Source of the DNA: Pseudomonas kielensis
GTDB lineage: Bacteria > Pseudomonadota > Gammaproteobacteria > Pseudomonadales > Pseudomonadaceae
NCBI RefSeq assembly: GCF_014236655.1
Contig: NZ_JACMYG010000003.1
Location: 186,001 to 250,000, forward strand
Direction: 5' to 3'
Length of the DNA stretch: 64,000 nt
The notes under the pieces are model-generated. The model was not told the origin of the DNA and did no database searches. It saw only the letters and a program-made list of their open reading frames with translations. Position numbers and translations under genes: made by a program. How positions within the stretch are numbered: the first letter of the stretch is position 1; every line of letters starts with the position of its first letter. This document shows, piece by piece, positions 24,930 to 34,553 of the stretch.

Positions 24930-26231
24930 ATGCGTCCCCCGTATTCCCTCATCACACCGTGCCCGGCTCTGGGCCTCGGCGCCCTGGCCCTGTGCGCAGG
25001 TTTTAGCACCGCCACCCAAGCCAGTGGTTTCATCGACGACAGTCACGCCAGCCTCGAGTCGCGTATGGTGTATTTCAACCGCGACTTTCGTGATGGCCAC
25101 AGCAGCAACCCGCAAGGTGCGTCCAAGCGCGAAGAGTCCGCCCAGGGTTTTATCCTCAACCTGCAGTCGGGCTTCACCGAAGGCACTGTGGGCTTTGGCC
25201 TGGATGCACTGGGCATGCTCGGGCTCAAGCTCGATTCCAGTGCCGACAGCAGCAACAGCGGCCTGCTACCGTCCTCCGGCAGCAACCCCCGTGGTTCGCA
25301 AGATCAATACGCCAAGCTCGGCCTGACGGGCAAAATGCGCATCTCGCGCAGTGAATTGAAGTACGGCTCCCTGTTGCCAGATATGCCGCTGCTCAAATAC
25401 AACGATGGGCGCCTGCTGCCGACCCAGTTCAACGGCGCCTTGCTGACGTCCAGGGAACTCAAGGACCTGACCTTGACCGCCGCCCGCCTGGACCAGTACA
25501 CCGCTCGGGATTCCACCGACCGGCAAGACATCCGCGTGCACTGCAAGAACAAGCGCTACGCCTGCAACATCACCGCCGATCACTTCGACCTGTATGGCCT
25601 GGACTACAAGTTCAACGAGCGCCTGAGTGCGCAGTACCAGTACGCAGAGCTCGATGAGATCTACCGTCAGCACTTTGTTGGCTTACTGGGTAACCAACCC
25701 TTGGGCCCGGGGCTGCTCAAGGCTGATCTGCGTTTGCTCAGTAGTGCCGACACTGGCGCCGCACGCGCCGGGAATATCGATAATCGCGCCTTGAGCGCGA
25801 TGCTCGGCTACGCCATCAGCGGCCACACCTTCAGTGCCGGCTGGCAGCGGATGATCGGCGACACCTCGATGCCCTACCTGGATGGCAGCAACCCGTATCT
25901 GGTCAATTACGTACAGGTCAACGACTTTGCCGCGGCCCAGGAGCGCTCCTGGCAGGTGCGCTATGACTATGACTTCAAGGCAGTGGGCATCAATGGCCTG
26001 AGCTTCCTGACCCGTTACGTCAGCGGTGACCAGATCAAGGTGGCGGGCAGTGAGCAAGAGGGCAAGGAATGGGAGCGTGACAGCGAGCTCAAGTACGTGA
26101 TCCAGGGCGGCACGTTCAAGGACCTGAGCCTGCGCTTGCGCAGCGCGACCTACCGCACCAACTACGAGGCGGTGGCGCGTGACGTGGATGAAACGCGGCT
26201 GATTGTCAGCTACAACTTTTCAGTGTTGTAG
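24930..26231 (+). CDS. OprD family outer-membrane porin
   Basis: A 433-residue substrate-specific porin. The signal peptide ends near TQASG, then the family start GFIDDSHASLESRMVYFNRD appears, followed by the QGFILNLQSGFTEGTVGFGLD block and, in the middle, the ELKYGSLLPDMPLLKYNDGR segment. The protein ends in a beta-strand with DETRLIVSYNFSVL. OprD porins take up amino acids, sugars or aromatic acids. ATG 24930 has GGAGC upstream; the frame continues upstream without a signal sequence. No neighbour suggests the substrate. Confidence 0.9.
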   Translation: MRPPYSLITPCPALGLGALALCAGFSTATQASGFIDDSHASLESRMVYFNRDFRDGHSSNPQGASKREESAQGFILNLQSGFTEGTVGFGLDALGMLGLKLDSSADSSNSGLLPSSGSNPRGSQDQYAKLGLTGKMRISRSELKYGSLLPDMPLLKYNDGRLLPTQFNGALLTSRELKDLTLTAARLDQYTARDSTDRQDIRVHCKNKRYACNITADHFDLYGLDYKFNERLSAQYQYAELDEIYRQHFVGLLGNQPLGPGLLKADLRLLSSADTGAARAGNIDNRALSAMLGYAISGHTFSAGWQRMIGDTSMPYLDGSNPYLVNYVQVNDFAAAQERSWQVRYDYDFKAVGINGLSFLTRYVSGDQIKVAGSEQEGKEWERDSELKYVIQGGTFKDLSLRLRSATYRTNYEAVARDVDETRLIVSYNFSVL

Positions 26232-26390
26232 GGCCAGGGGCGGCGCTGTGCTTGCCCGCGATAGCGCTTGTTACCAGCATGACAGGGCGCTTTATCGTTT
26301 ATTCACGCCCTGATCATGCCTTTTCGTCATCAAGTTGCCAGCCGCGGTCAAGCGGGCGGGCCGACCGCCAGGCTCGACCACGGTAAACGA

Positions 26391-27326
26391 CTATTTTTTT
26401 AAGGCCTTGTACATGTTGGCTTCCCGGCAGTACTCAACCAGCAGGGTTTCGTCGATAAAGTCGACATTGATAATGCTGCACTTGAGCAGCCATTCGCCGC
26501 TGGGGCTGGGGCTGAACCATTCATTCAGTTCATCGGTGATCTTATTGACCCGGGCGAAAGTGTCATTGGCCCCAAACAACGGGTCAATAGGCGAAATGGC
26601 GGAGGCGTCGAACATGATGTAACTGGTTGCCGACAGTGACCACGGCTGCGAACCATCCGGTGGATTGTCCAGTGTCCGGGCGATGTGCTGTTTCAGCTCG
26701 CTGGGGGAGGTCAAGTCCTGACCACTCCAACGGTGCTGGATCTTTGGCCAGAACACCCGTGCGTCCAATTCGGGGTGCTCCGAGGCGGCAATCACGACGC
26801 GCTGTGTGCGGCTGATGGCTTTCAGTTCACCCAATGTCAGGTGGCGGTTTTCGAACGGGATCAGGCGGTCGCCCAGGCGACGGTTGATCACGTCATTGAA
26901 ATCCTTGAAAGCAAAACGATTGCCCTGGCTGCCCTCGGTTTGATGCACGTCGAGCAGGATGAATTCATCGGGGTTCTTATCGAGGAAAAAGTCCAGGGCC
27001 TTGACCAGGTCGCTGATCGGGCTGCCGGTCGCGGGGCCGTGGAATGTCTCGAACTGATAAATGTCCGTGTTTCTGGAGTTGGAGAAAATTCTCAGGTCCA
27101 GGGCCCGCGCACCGCTATTCAATTGTTGGATATAGGGGCCGTTCTGGCTCATGGTGTGGCTGGCCAGCACGCTGTTGATGATGTGCTGACTGGCGGTATA
27201 CAAATCCATTCCCGAGTTGTGAGCTCCTGGCCAAACCAGTTGGTTAAGGGTCAAACCGTCCATGCTCGGGGTCTTGCTCATCCATTCATGCCGGAATGAG
27301 ATTTTTTGGGTATGGGTGATGTTCAT
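26391..27326 (-). CDS. PI-PLC X-domain phospholipase-like protein
   Basis: A 311-residue protein with a phosphatidylinositol-specific phospholipase C TIM-barrel. Both catalytic histidines are visible: PGAHNSGMD near residue 34 and FETFHGPATG near residue 94; ALDLRIF, FILLDVHQ and RVVIAA mark following strands. Family members cleave PI or GPI anchors. No signal peptide is seen, so it may stay in the cytosol or leave by another route. ATG 27326 is chosen because AAGGAAG precedes it; ATG 27350 is an alternative. It is a single gene, with no partner. Confidence 0.8.
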   Translation of the reverse strand: MNITHTQKISFRHEWMSKTPSMDGLTLNQLVWPGAHNSGMDLYTASQHIINSVLASHTMSQNGPYIQQLNSGARALDLRIFSNSRNTDIYQFETFHGPATGSPISDLVKALDFFLDKNPDEFILLDVHQTEGSQGNRFAFKDFNDVINRRLGDRLIPFENRHLTLGELKAISRTQRVVIAASEHPELDARVFWPKIQHRWSGQDLTSPSELKQHIARTLDNPPDGSQPWSLSATSYIMFDASAISPIDPLFGANDTFARVNKITDELNEWFSPSPSGEWLLKCSIINVDFIDETLLVEYCREANMYKALKK

Positions 27327-27648
27327 ATCTACACTTCCTTGAGTAGTCATGATCCCGTCCTGTTGCACCAGGCTATATAAAGACGGGTGATGAAGTCGCA
27401 CTGTGGGTCAACAGCGTTTCCACTCTTCATATAGGGAGGCCGCACCCTTGGATGGGTGCAGTCAGCCATGGGTCAACTGCCAATGTGCGACATGAGAAGA
27501 GGGAGGACCTTAAACTAGGCTCAAGTCGCCGCGCTCGGTAGTTGCCGATTTCGCCAGGGGGCGTGGGAATAGGAGGAGGTCGTGCAGGAATAAGGCGGCG
27601 TGCCGAGACAACTCGCAGCCCGGCACTGCGCCTTAGCCCAATAGCCAC

Positions 27649-28944
27649 TCACGCGTTGTTGCGGTTCTTCTCTTCAATCCACTGGGACATGTATTGAGTG
27701 CTCTTGTGCTGGTGATGGCGCAACATGCCGCCAATAAAGTTGGCCTGGCGTAATTCCAGCAGATGTTCGCGGCAATGCTCCAGGCGTGCGATCAGCGCCG
27801 GGCCATGCACACTGTGGCGGTAACGGGCGTGCAGCAGTTTTACCCCGGCTTCCTGGGCCTGGTTCCAGAGGTGTTCATCCTGGTACAGGCGCACGGCGGC
27901 TGCGGCAATGGCCGTGGCGCTTTCGCCAATCGCCCCGGCCCACGGCATGTCCCCGGCCATGCCTTCGGCGCCGATAGGGGTGGTGACGTTGGGGGTGCCG
28001 CAGAGCATCGCGTCGACAATCTTGCCCTTGATCCCGGCCCCGAAACGCAGGGGAGCCAGGCAGATACGCGCGGCCGTCATCACCTGCAAGGCATCTTCTG
28101 CCCAGTTCATGATGTGAAAACCCTGCGCCGGGTTGTGCAGCGCGCTCGCCTTGGGCGGCGTGTAGGCACCATAGATGTGCAGTTGCGCGCCGGGTAGTTG
28201 CTGGCGGATCAGCGGCCAGACGGCATTTTTCATCCAGAGCACCGCGTCCCAGTTCGGCGCGTGACGGAAATTGCCGATGCTTAAAAAGTGTGCGCGGTCG
28301 GCGTAGGGCGCCAGGGGCTGAGCCACGGGTTCGAGCATCAGAGGGCACCAGTGCAGGGCGCTGGGGGGCAGGCTGAAGTGCTCCACCAGCAACTGGATCT
28401 CCACCTGGGAAATCATCAGGTTGAGGTCGCAGCGAAACAGCGCGGCAATTTCCCGCCGGGCCAGATCCGTGTCGGCCATCGCGGCGAATTCCTGGGCTAG
28501 CGTCTGACCGAACAGCGCGGCGCCGTCATCGTGGTCGTCGCTGGCCTTGAGATGATCCTTGAGCCGCTGGTGGCGAGCGTGGCGCAGGCTTTGCAAATCT
28601 GAAGTTTCCAGGACCCGCAGCGCGCCAGGGCACTGTTTTTCCACACGCCAGCCAAACTGCTCTTCCATCATGAACTGGTCGAACAGCACGATATCCGGGG
28701 CCAGCTCACCGACGAAGGCATCAAAACTGCTGCTATTGAGCTCGATGCTGCACTCTGCGATACCCATGGCCGTCAGGTCGGCCTTGTGCTCGCCGGGGCC
28801 TGCCGGGCTGGCGAAGGTAATGTCCCAGCCCTGTTCCAGGAACGTCTCGAGGATCTGCATCACGTGCCCGCTGGCGGCGGATGAGCGGGGTTCGGGCCAG
28901 ACGTAACCAATAACCAGGACCTTGGTTGCGCGGGACTGACTCAT
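27649..28944 (-). CDS. Glycosyltransferase, GT4/GT1-like
   Basis: A 431-residue GT-B fold protein. The N-terminal domain starts VLVIGYVWPEPRSSAASGHVM, split between strand and helix, and the C-terminal nucleotide-sugar domain has FLSIGNFRHAPNWDAVLWM, then LHIYGAYTPP, and the family acidic loop LAPLRFGAGIKGKIVDAML and GTPNVTTPIGAEGM. It would transfer a sugar to a surface glycan or a protein. It is alone on its strand; the nearby signalling island is not clearly linked. The acceptor cannot be inferred. Confidence 0.85.
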   Translation of the reverse strand: MSQSRATKVLVIGYVWPEPRSSAASGHVMQILETFLEQGWDITFASPAGPGEHKADLTAMGIAECSIELNSSSFDAFVGELAPDIVLFDQFMMEEQFGWRVEKQCPGALRVLETSDLQSLRHARHQRLKDHLKASDDHDDGAALFGQTLAQEFAAMADTDLARREIAALFRCDLNLMISQVEIQLLVEHFSLPPSALHWCPLMLEPVAQPLAPYADRAHFLSIGNFRHAPNWDAVLWMKNAVWPLIRQQLPGAQLHIYGAYTPPKASALHNPAQGFHIMNWAEDALQVMTAARICLAPLRFGAGIKGKIVDAMLCGTPNVTTPIGAEGMAGDMPWAGAIGESATAIAAAAVRLYQDEHLWNQAQEAGVKLLHARYRHSVHGPALIARLEHCREHLLELRQANFIGGMLRHHQHKSTQYMSQWIEEKNRNNA

Positions 28945-29023
28945 GAGCGGTATTTCCTTGAAGCGGCAGGGGGAGGGGCGCGAGGGGCGTTATTAGACCA
29001 CAGCGCGCAGCCGGGCCGTTGGG

Positions 29024-29389
29024 TCAGGCCTCAGCCAGCAGGCCCTTGACCTTGTCGCGCAACTGATCAATGGAGAACGGCTTGCCGATCACGTGCATCC
29101 CGGCGGGCACTTGCAGGTTCTCGGCATAACCGCTGGCAAACAGGATCGGCAGGCTCGGGCGCAGTTCGCGGGCGCGCGCGGCCAGCTCCTGACCATTCAT
29201 TCCCGGCAGGCCAACGTCGGTCATCAACAGGTCAATCAGCGTATCGCGGCTTTCCAGCAGGGCCAGGGCCGCTGTGCTGCCATCCGCTTCCAGCACCTTG
29301 AATTGCAGTTCTTCCAGCACATCGACGATCAGCATGCGCACGATGGCGTCGTCTTCGACTACGAGGATGGTGGAAGCGGTGCTGGGCAT
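29024..29389 (-). CDS. Single-domain response regulator
   Basis: A 121-residue CheY-like receiver with no output domain. The acidic pair is in ILVVEDDAIVRMLIVDVL, the phosphorylated aspartate in LLMTDVGLPGMNG, the threonine/serine switch in ILFASGYAEN and the lysine in VIGKPFSIDQL. ATG 29389 is preferred to ATG 29413, which adds eight non-conserved residues. It diverges from the large hybrid kinase and closely resembles the C-terminal receiver of the hybrid kinase at 36285-37955 (DVGLPGMNG...), so it may be a duplicated receiver or share that kinase. Confidence 0.9.
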   Translation of the reverse strand: MPSTASTILVVEDDAIVRMLIVDVLEELQFKVLEADGSTAALALLESRDTLIDLLMTDVGLPGMNGQELAARARELRPSLPILFASGYAENLQVPAGMHVIGKPFSIDQLRDKVKGLLAEA

Positions 29390-29647
29390 AGTGACTGTTC
29401 TCGAAATGGGCATGGGGTGACCGGTGCTGCAAATTGACCGGCTTTTTCATCAGTAATCAACCGGTCCCGACAAGTTCCCGGCGGGCGCAAAAAACCCTCA
29501 GGGTCAGGGCCCCGACAGGATAACCCCGGTGCTGGGGAGAATGCAGCGCAATGCAGGAAAATGCTGGCTAAGCTGTCAGAAAAATGGATCCCGAACGCGT
29601 TTTTGGGGCAAACTCCTTCGTTTATGCCCGTCCACCAAGGCCCGCAA

Positions 29648-32600
29648 ATGATCACTTCGTCGTCCGTTGATGAGCAAAGTTTCCGCAAACTCCTGAGCCG
29701 CAACATCGGCTTGCCGTTGGGGGTGGGCGTGCTCAGCGTGGTGTTTTTCGTGTCCCTGATCACGTACCTGATGTCGACCATCCAGTGGGTGGAGCATACC
29801 GATCGGGTGATCAACAACGCCAACGAGGCGGTCAAGCTCACGGTTGACCTGGAAACCGGCATGCGTGGCTATCTGTTGACCGGTGACGAGCATTTTCTCG
29901 ACCCTTACGAAACGGCCCGGCCGCGGATCGTGGTGGCCTTGCGAACCCTGCAGGAACTGACGGCGGACAACCCGGTCCAGGTCGACCGGTTGCGCCGCCT
30001 GCAAGCCATGCAGGAGGAGTGGAACACCTACGCCCAGAGCATGATCGAACTGCAGCGCAGCAGCGGCGACTACCGTTCTGCCGTGCGCGCCGGCCGCGGC
30101 AAGCGCCTGACCGACGAGATCCGCAAACAGTACGAAGACGTCATCGAGATGGAGCAGCAGTTGCGCGCCACGCGCAATGAAGAGGTGCGACGCACCACGC
30201 TCTGGAGCATCTCGCTGTACGTCCTGTTCGTGGTCGGCATCAGCGCGTTGCTGGCCTACATCGGGCGCCGCGATTTGCTCAGCCTCTCGCGCAGCTACAG
30301 CGCCAACCTGGCGGCCCAACAAAGCAGCGCCCGGCGCCTGGAGCAACAGGCCTGGTTGCGCAACGGCCAGACCGAACTGGCCGAGCAGGTGCTGGGCCAG
30401 CTTTCGCTGAACCTGCTGGGGCGCAACATCCTGCAGTTCTGTGCGCAGTACCTGGGCAGCGCAGTCGCGGCGATCTACGTCAAGGAAGATCATGGCGGCC
30501 TCAATCGCGTGGCAGCCTATGGTTTTTCCCGCGAGCAGGAAGCCGGAGGCCAGCAAATCTACAACGGCGAGGGCATCGCCGGCCAGGCCGTGCAGCAGGG
30601 TCGCCTGATTCGCCTGGACGAGGTGCCGGCGGACTATTTCAAAGTCAGCTCCGGGCTGGGTGACGGTGTGCCGCGCAGTGTGCTGGTGGTGCCTACCAGC
30701 GACGACGGCCGGGTCAATGGGGTCATCGAACTGGGTTTCCTGCGGGCCTTGGACGAGCGTGACATCGAGCTGCTTGAGTTGATTGCCGGCAACATCGGCA
30801 CCTCGATCGAGGCGGCCCGTTATCGCCAGCGCCTGCAGGAAGTGCTGGCCGAAACCCAGCAACTCAACGAAGAGCTGCAGGTCCAGCAGGAAGAACTCAA
30901 GACCGCCAACGAAGAACTGGAAGAACAGTCGCGGATTCTCAAGGAGTCCCAGGCCCACCTGGAAACCCAGCAGGTGGAACTGGAGCAGACCAACGAGCAA
31001 CTCGCCGAGCAGGCCCAAACCCTGGCCGAGCAGCGCGACGCCATGGACCTGAAAAACACCGAACTCAATCAGGCCCAGGTTCAGCTCGAGGACCGCGCCC
31101 AGGAGTTGCAGCGCTCCAGCAAATACAAGTCCGAATTCCTGGCCAACATGTCCCACGAACTGCGCACCCCGCTCAACAGTTCGTTGATCCTCGCCAAGCT
31201 GCTGGCCGAAAACCCCCAGGACAACCTCAGCGCCGAACAGGTCAAGTTCGCCGAGTCGATCTACTCCGCCGGCAACGACCTGCTGAACCTGATCAATGAC
31301 ATCCTCGACATCTCCAAGGTCGAGGCCGGCAAGCTCGAGGTGCGCCCGGAGAACACCAGTGTCGCGCGCCTGGTGGACGGCCTGCGCGGCATGTTCGAGC
31401 CACTGGCGGCCGACAAGCACCTGGTGTTCAACATCCACCTGGACGCGGCGGCGCCGACGTTGCTGTTCACCGACCGCCAGCGTGTCGAGCAGGTACTGAA
31501 GAACCTGTTGTCGAACGCGATCAAGTTCACCGAGCAGGGCGAAGTCAGCCTCAATGTCGGTGTGCAGCCAGGGGGCGGGATATCCTTTGCCGTGCGCGAC
31601 TCGGGGATAGGCATCGCCAGCGATCAGCACGCCAGTATTTTCGAGGCCTTCCGCCAGGCCGATGGCACCACCAACCGGCGATACGGCGGCACTGGGCTGG
31701 GGCTGTCGATTTCCCGCGACCTGGCCGCCTTGCTCGGCGGTTCGATCACCGTCAGCAGCGAACCGGGGCAGGGCAGCCTGTTTACCTTGCTGCTGCCCGA
31801 GCAGTACGTCGAGCGTGACGAGAACAGCGTCCAGCTGCCGCCACCGGCGTCGGTTGCCTTTGTCCCGGCGGTGCCGGTGGCACGTCCGGCAGCGATCATC
31901 GAGGCGCAGATCCCGCGTTTTGCCGATGACCGCGCCAATGCGCCGTTCAGCACCCGCTGCATCCTGGTGGTGGAGGATGAGGTCAACTTTGCGCACATCC
32001 TCTACGATCTGGCGCATGAACTGGGTTATCAGTGCCTGGTGGCCCATGGTGCCGACGAAGGTTACGACTTGGCCAGCGAGTTCCTGCCCGATGCGATCCT
32101 GCTGGACATGCGCCTGCCGGACCATTCCGGGCTGACCGTGCTGCAGCGCCTCAAGGAAAACGCCGAGACCCGCCACATACCGGTGCACGTGATTTCGGTC
32201 GAAGACCGGGTCGAGGCCGCGATGCACATGGGCGCCGTGGGCTATGCCGTCAAGCCGACCACCCGAGAGGAGCTCAAGGATGTGTTCGCCCGCCTGGAGG
32301 CCAAGCTGACGCAGAAGGTCAAGCGGGTGCTGCTGGTGGAGGACGACGACCTGCAGCGCGATAGCATCGCCCGGCTGATCGGCGACGATGACATTGAAAT
32401 CACCGCCGTGGGCCTGGCCCAGGAAGCGCTGGACCTGCTGCGCAACAACATCTATGACTGCATGATCATCGACCTCAAGTTGCCCGACATGCTCGGCAAC
32501 GACCTGCTCAAGCGCATGTCCACCGAGGACATCTGCTCGTTCCCGCCCGTCATCGTCTACACCGGGCGCAACCTGACCCGCGATGAAGAGGCGGACCTGC

Positions 32601-33136
32601 GCAAGTATTCGCGCTCGATCATCATCAAGGGCGCGCGCTCACCCGAGCGGCTGCTGGACGAAGTGACATTATTTCTGCACAAAGTCGAATCGCGGTTGTC
32701 CCATGAGCGGCAGACGATGCTCAAGACCGCGCGCAGCCGCGACAAGGTCTTCGAAGGGCGCAAGGTGCTGCTGGTGGACGACGATGTACGCAACATCTTC
32801 GCCCTCACCAGCGCCCTGGAGCACAAAGGTGCAATCGTGGTCATTGGCCGTAATGGCCGTGAGGCGATCGACAAACTCAATGAAGTCGAGGACATCGACC
32901 TGGTCCTGATGGACGTGATGATGCCGGAAATGGACGGCTTCCAGGCCACCGTGGAGATCCGCAAGGATCCGCGCTGGCGCAAGCTGCCTATCATCGCCGT
33001 CACGGCCAAGGCCATGAAGGACGATCAGGAGCGCTGCCTGCAGGCGGGCGCCAACGATTACCTGGCCAAGCCCATCGACCTGGATCGCCTGTTCTCGTTG
33101 ATTCGCGTGTGGTTACCGAAGATGGAAAGAATTTAG
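29648..33136 (+). CDS. Hybrid sensor histidine kinase: CHASE3-GAF-coiled coil-HisKA-HATPase-REC-REC-REC
   Basis: A 1162-residue membrane kinase. Two helices (about 20-42 and 185-205) enclose a periplasmic CHASE3 domain (LTVDLETGMRGYLLTGDEHF). A GAF domain (about 245-395) and a long Gln/Glu-rich coiled coil (400-490, e.g. EELQVQQEELKTANEELEEQ) follow. The phospho-accepting histidine is H503 in MSHELRTPLN, and the ATP lid is GGTGLGLSISRDL near 680. Three receivers begin near 770, 893 and 1039, each with its aspartate (LLDMRLPD, IIDLKLPD, LMDVMMPEMDG). The end overlaps the start of cheR by one base. This architecture is found in signalling proteins that act through CheR/CheB-like partners. Confidence 0.93.
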   Translation: MITSSSVDEQSFRKLLSRNIGLPLGVGVLSVVFFVSLITYLMSTIQWVEHTDRVINNANEAVKLTVDLETGMRGYLLTGDEHFLDPYETARPRIVVALRTLQELTADNPVQVDRLRRLQAMQEEWNTYAQSMIELQRSSGDYRSAVRAGRGKRLTDEIRKQYEDVIEMEQQLRATRNEEVRRTTLWSISLYVLFVVGISALLAYIGRRDLLSLSRSYSANLAAQQSSARRLEQQAWLRNGQTELAEQVLGQLSLNLLGRNILQFCAQYLGSAVAAIYVKEDHGGLNRVAAYGFSREQEAGGQQIYNGEGIAGQAVQQGRLIRLDEVPADYFKVSSGLGDGVPRSVLVVPTSDDGRVNGVIELGFLRALDERDIELLELIAGNIGTSIEAARYRQRLQEVLAETQQLNEELQVQQEELKTANEELEEQSRILKESQAHLETQQVELEQTNEQLAEQAQTLAEQRDAMDLKNTELNQAQVQLEDRAQELQRSSKYKSEFLANMSHELRTPLNSSLILAKLLAENPQDNLSAEQVKFAESIYSAGNDLLNLINDILDISKVEAGKLEVRPENTSVARLVDGLRGMFEPLAADKHLVFNIHLDAAAPTLLFTDRQRVEQVLKNLLSNAIKFTEQGEVSLNVGVQPGGGISFAVRDSGIGIASDQHASIFEAFRQADGTTNRRYGGTGLGLSISRDLAALLGGSITVSSEPGQGSLFTLLLPEQYVERDENSVQLPPPASVAFVPAVPVARPAAIIEAQIPRFADDRANAPFSTRCILVVEDEVNFAHILYDLAHELGYQCLVAHGADEGYDLASEFLPDAILLDMRLPDHSGLTVLQRLKENAETRHIPVHVISVEDRVEAAMHMGAVGYAVKPTTREELKDVFARLEAKLTQKVKRVLLVEDDDLQRDSIARLIGDDDIEITAVGLAQEALDLLRNNIYDCMIIDLKLPDMLGNDLLKRMSTEDICSFPPVIVYTGRNLTRDEEADLRKYSRSIIIKGARSPERLLDEVTLFLHKVESRLSHERQTMLKTARSRDKVFEGRKVLLVDDDVRNIFALTSALEHKGAIVVIGRNGREAIDKLNEVEDIDLVLMDVMMPEMDGFQATVEIRKDPRWRKLPIIAVTAKAMKDDQERCLQAGANDYLAKPIDLDRLFSLIRVWLPKMERI

Positions 33137-33951
33137 TGGAGCGTAATACCGAAATCGAACTGCGGCTGTTGATCGAAGCGATCTACCTCAAGTACAGCTA
33201 CGATTTTCGTGACTACTCGGGTGCCTCGATCAAGCGCCGGGTCAATCACGCCCTGAATCAGTTCGAGTGCAAAACCATTTCGGCGCTGCAGGAGCGAGTC
33301 CTGCACGACCCTGCGGCGTTCATGCAGCTGCTGCAGTTGTTGACCATCCCGGTCAGCGAGATGTTTCGCGACCCCGCGCACTTCCTGGCGATTCGTCAGG
33401 AAGTGGTGCCGCTTTTGCGCACCTACCCGTCGATCAAGATCTGGATCGCCGGCTGCAGCACGGGCGAGGAGGTCTACTCGATGGCGATCCTGCTGCGCGA
33501 AGAGGGCTTGCTGGAGCGCACGATCATCTACGCCACCGACATCAATCCGCGCTCCCTGGAGAAGGCCAAGCAGGGGATCTTTTCCCTGGAAAACATCCGG
33601 GCCTATACCCGCAACTACCAGCAGGCCGGCGGCCAGAGTTCGTTCGCCGACTACTACACTGCAGCCTACGACTACGCGATTTTCGACAAGAGCCTGCGCG
33701 ACAACGTGACCTTCGCCGACCACAGCCTGGCGACCGACAGTGTGTTCTCAGAAACTCAATTAATTTCATGTCGTAACGTATTGATTTATTTCAATAAAAA
33801 GCTACAGGATCGCGCCTTCGGATTGTTTCATGACTCGCTCTGTCACCGCGGCTTCCTGGTGCTGGGCAGCAAGGAAACCCCCGACTTTTCGAGCTATGGC
33901 AAACAGTTCGAGCCCCTGGTCAAACAAGAACGGATCTACCGCAAAACATGA
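33136..33951 (+). CDS. CheR-type chemoreceptor methyltransferase
   Basis: A 271-residue SAM-dependent protein glutamate O-methyltransferase. The N-terminal helical domain (YDFRDYSGASIKRRV) precedes the SAM-binding block IWIAGCSTGEEVYSMAILL, the ATDINPRSLEKAKQG acid loop, and the ISCRNVLIYFNKKLQ signature. GTG 33136 overlaps the TAG of the hybrid kinase (TAGTG) and has GGAAAG upstream. It has no TPR domain. As a partner of a kinase rather than of a chemoreceptor, it may methylate the kinase or a separate receptor; the target is unknown. Confidence 0.92.
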   Translation: MERNTEIELRLLIEAIYLKYSYDFRDYSGASIKRRVNHALNQFECKTISALQERVLHDPAAFMQLLQLLTIPVSEMFRDPAHFLAIRQEVVPLLRTYPSIKIWIAGCSTGEEVYSMAILLREEGLLERTIIYATDINPRSLEKAKQGIFSLENIRAYTRNYQQAGGQSSFADYYTAAYDYAIFDKSLRDNVTFADHSLATDSVFSETQLISCRNVLIYFNKKLQDRAFGLFHDSLCHRGFLVLGSKETPDFSSYGKQFEPLVKQERIYRKT

Positions 33952-34553
33952 AAACCGGCTCGTTAAGTCACGCCCCAGCCTCGCGGGTCGAGGCCATCGT
34001 CATTGGCGCTTCGGCCGGTGGCGTGGAGGCGTTGTTGAGTATTTTCGGCACGCTGGGGTCGGGTTTTGCCTTGCCGATCATTGTCGTCCTGCACCTGCCC
34101 GATCAGCGTCGCAGCCAGTTGGTGGAGGTCATTGCGCGGCGGGTGGCGATGCCGGTGGTCGAGGCGCAAGACAAGGCCGTGATTGAAAGCGGCACCCTGT
34201 ACCTGGCGGCGCCCGGTTATCACCTGTCGGTGGAGCAGGACCGCAGCCTCTCGCTGAGCCTGGAGGAGCGCCTGCACTATTCGCGGCCCGCGATCGACTA
34301 CCTGTTCGAATCCGCTGCCGACGCCTACGGTCCGGCACTGTTGGCGGTGCTGCTGACCGGCGCCAACCAGGATGGCGCGCGCGGCCTGGCGCAGGTCAAG
34401 CGCCTGGGCGGGTTGACCGTGGTCCAGGACCCGGCCGAAGCCCAGGTGGCGACCATGCCCGACGCGGCGCTGGCGCTGCAGCAACCCGACTACATTCTCA
34501 CCCTGCACGGCATCGGCCGTCTGCTTGTCGAGCTGGAAGGAACCTCATGCTAA
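33948..34553 (+). CDS. CheB-type protein-glutamate methylesterase without receiver domain
   Basis: A 201-residue esterase domain only. Catalytic serine lies in VIGASAGGVEALL, histidine in VVLHLPDQRRS and aspartate in LLTGANQDGARGL. Normal chemotaxis CheB has an N-terminal receiver domain that is regulated by CheA; it is absent here, so activity must be controlled in another way, probably through the receivers of the adjoining kinase. ATGA overlap with cheR and a 7-bp overlap with the following kinase gene show one transcript. Confidence 0.92.
   Translation: MKTGSLSHAPASRVEAIVIGASAGGVEALLSIFGTLGSGFALPIIVVLHLPDQRRSQLVEVIARRVAMPVVEAQDKAVIESGTLYLAAPGYHLSVEQDRSLSLSLEERLHYSRPAIDYLFESAADAYGPALLAVLLTGANQDGARGLAQVKRLGGLTVVQDPAEAQVATMPDAALALQQPDYILTLHGIGRLLVELEGTSC

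Noticed and set aside
29576..32227. 883-codon minus-strand ORF antisense to the large hybrid kinase
   Set aside because: It follows the codon pattern of the real plus-strand gene, as is common in GC-rich DNA; its product is Gln/Leu/Val repetitive and has no motif, while the plus frame has complete kinase domains.
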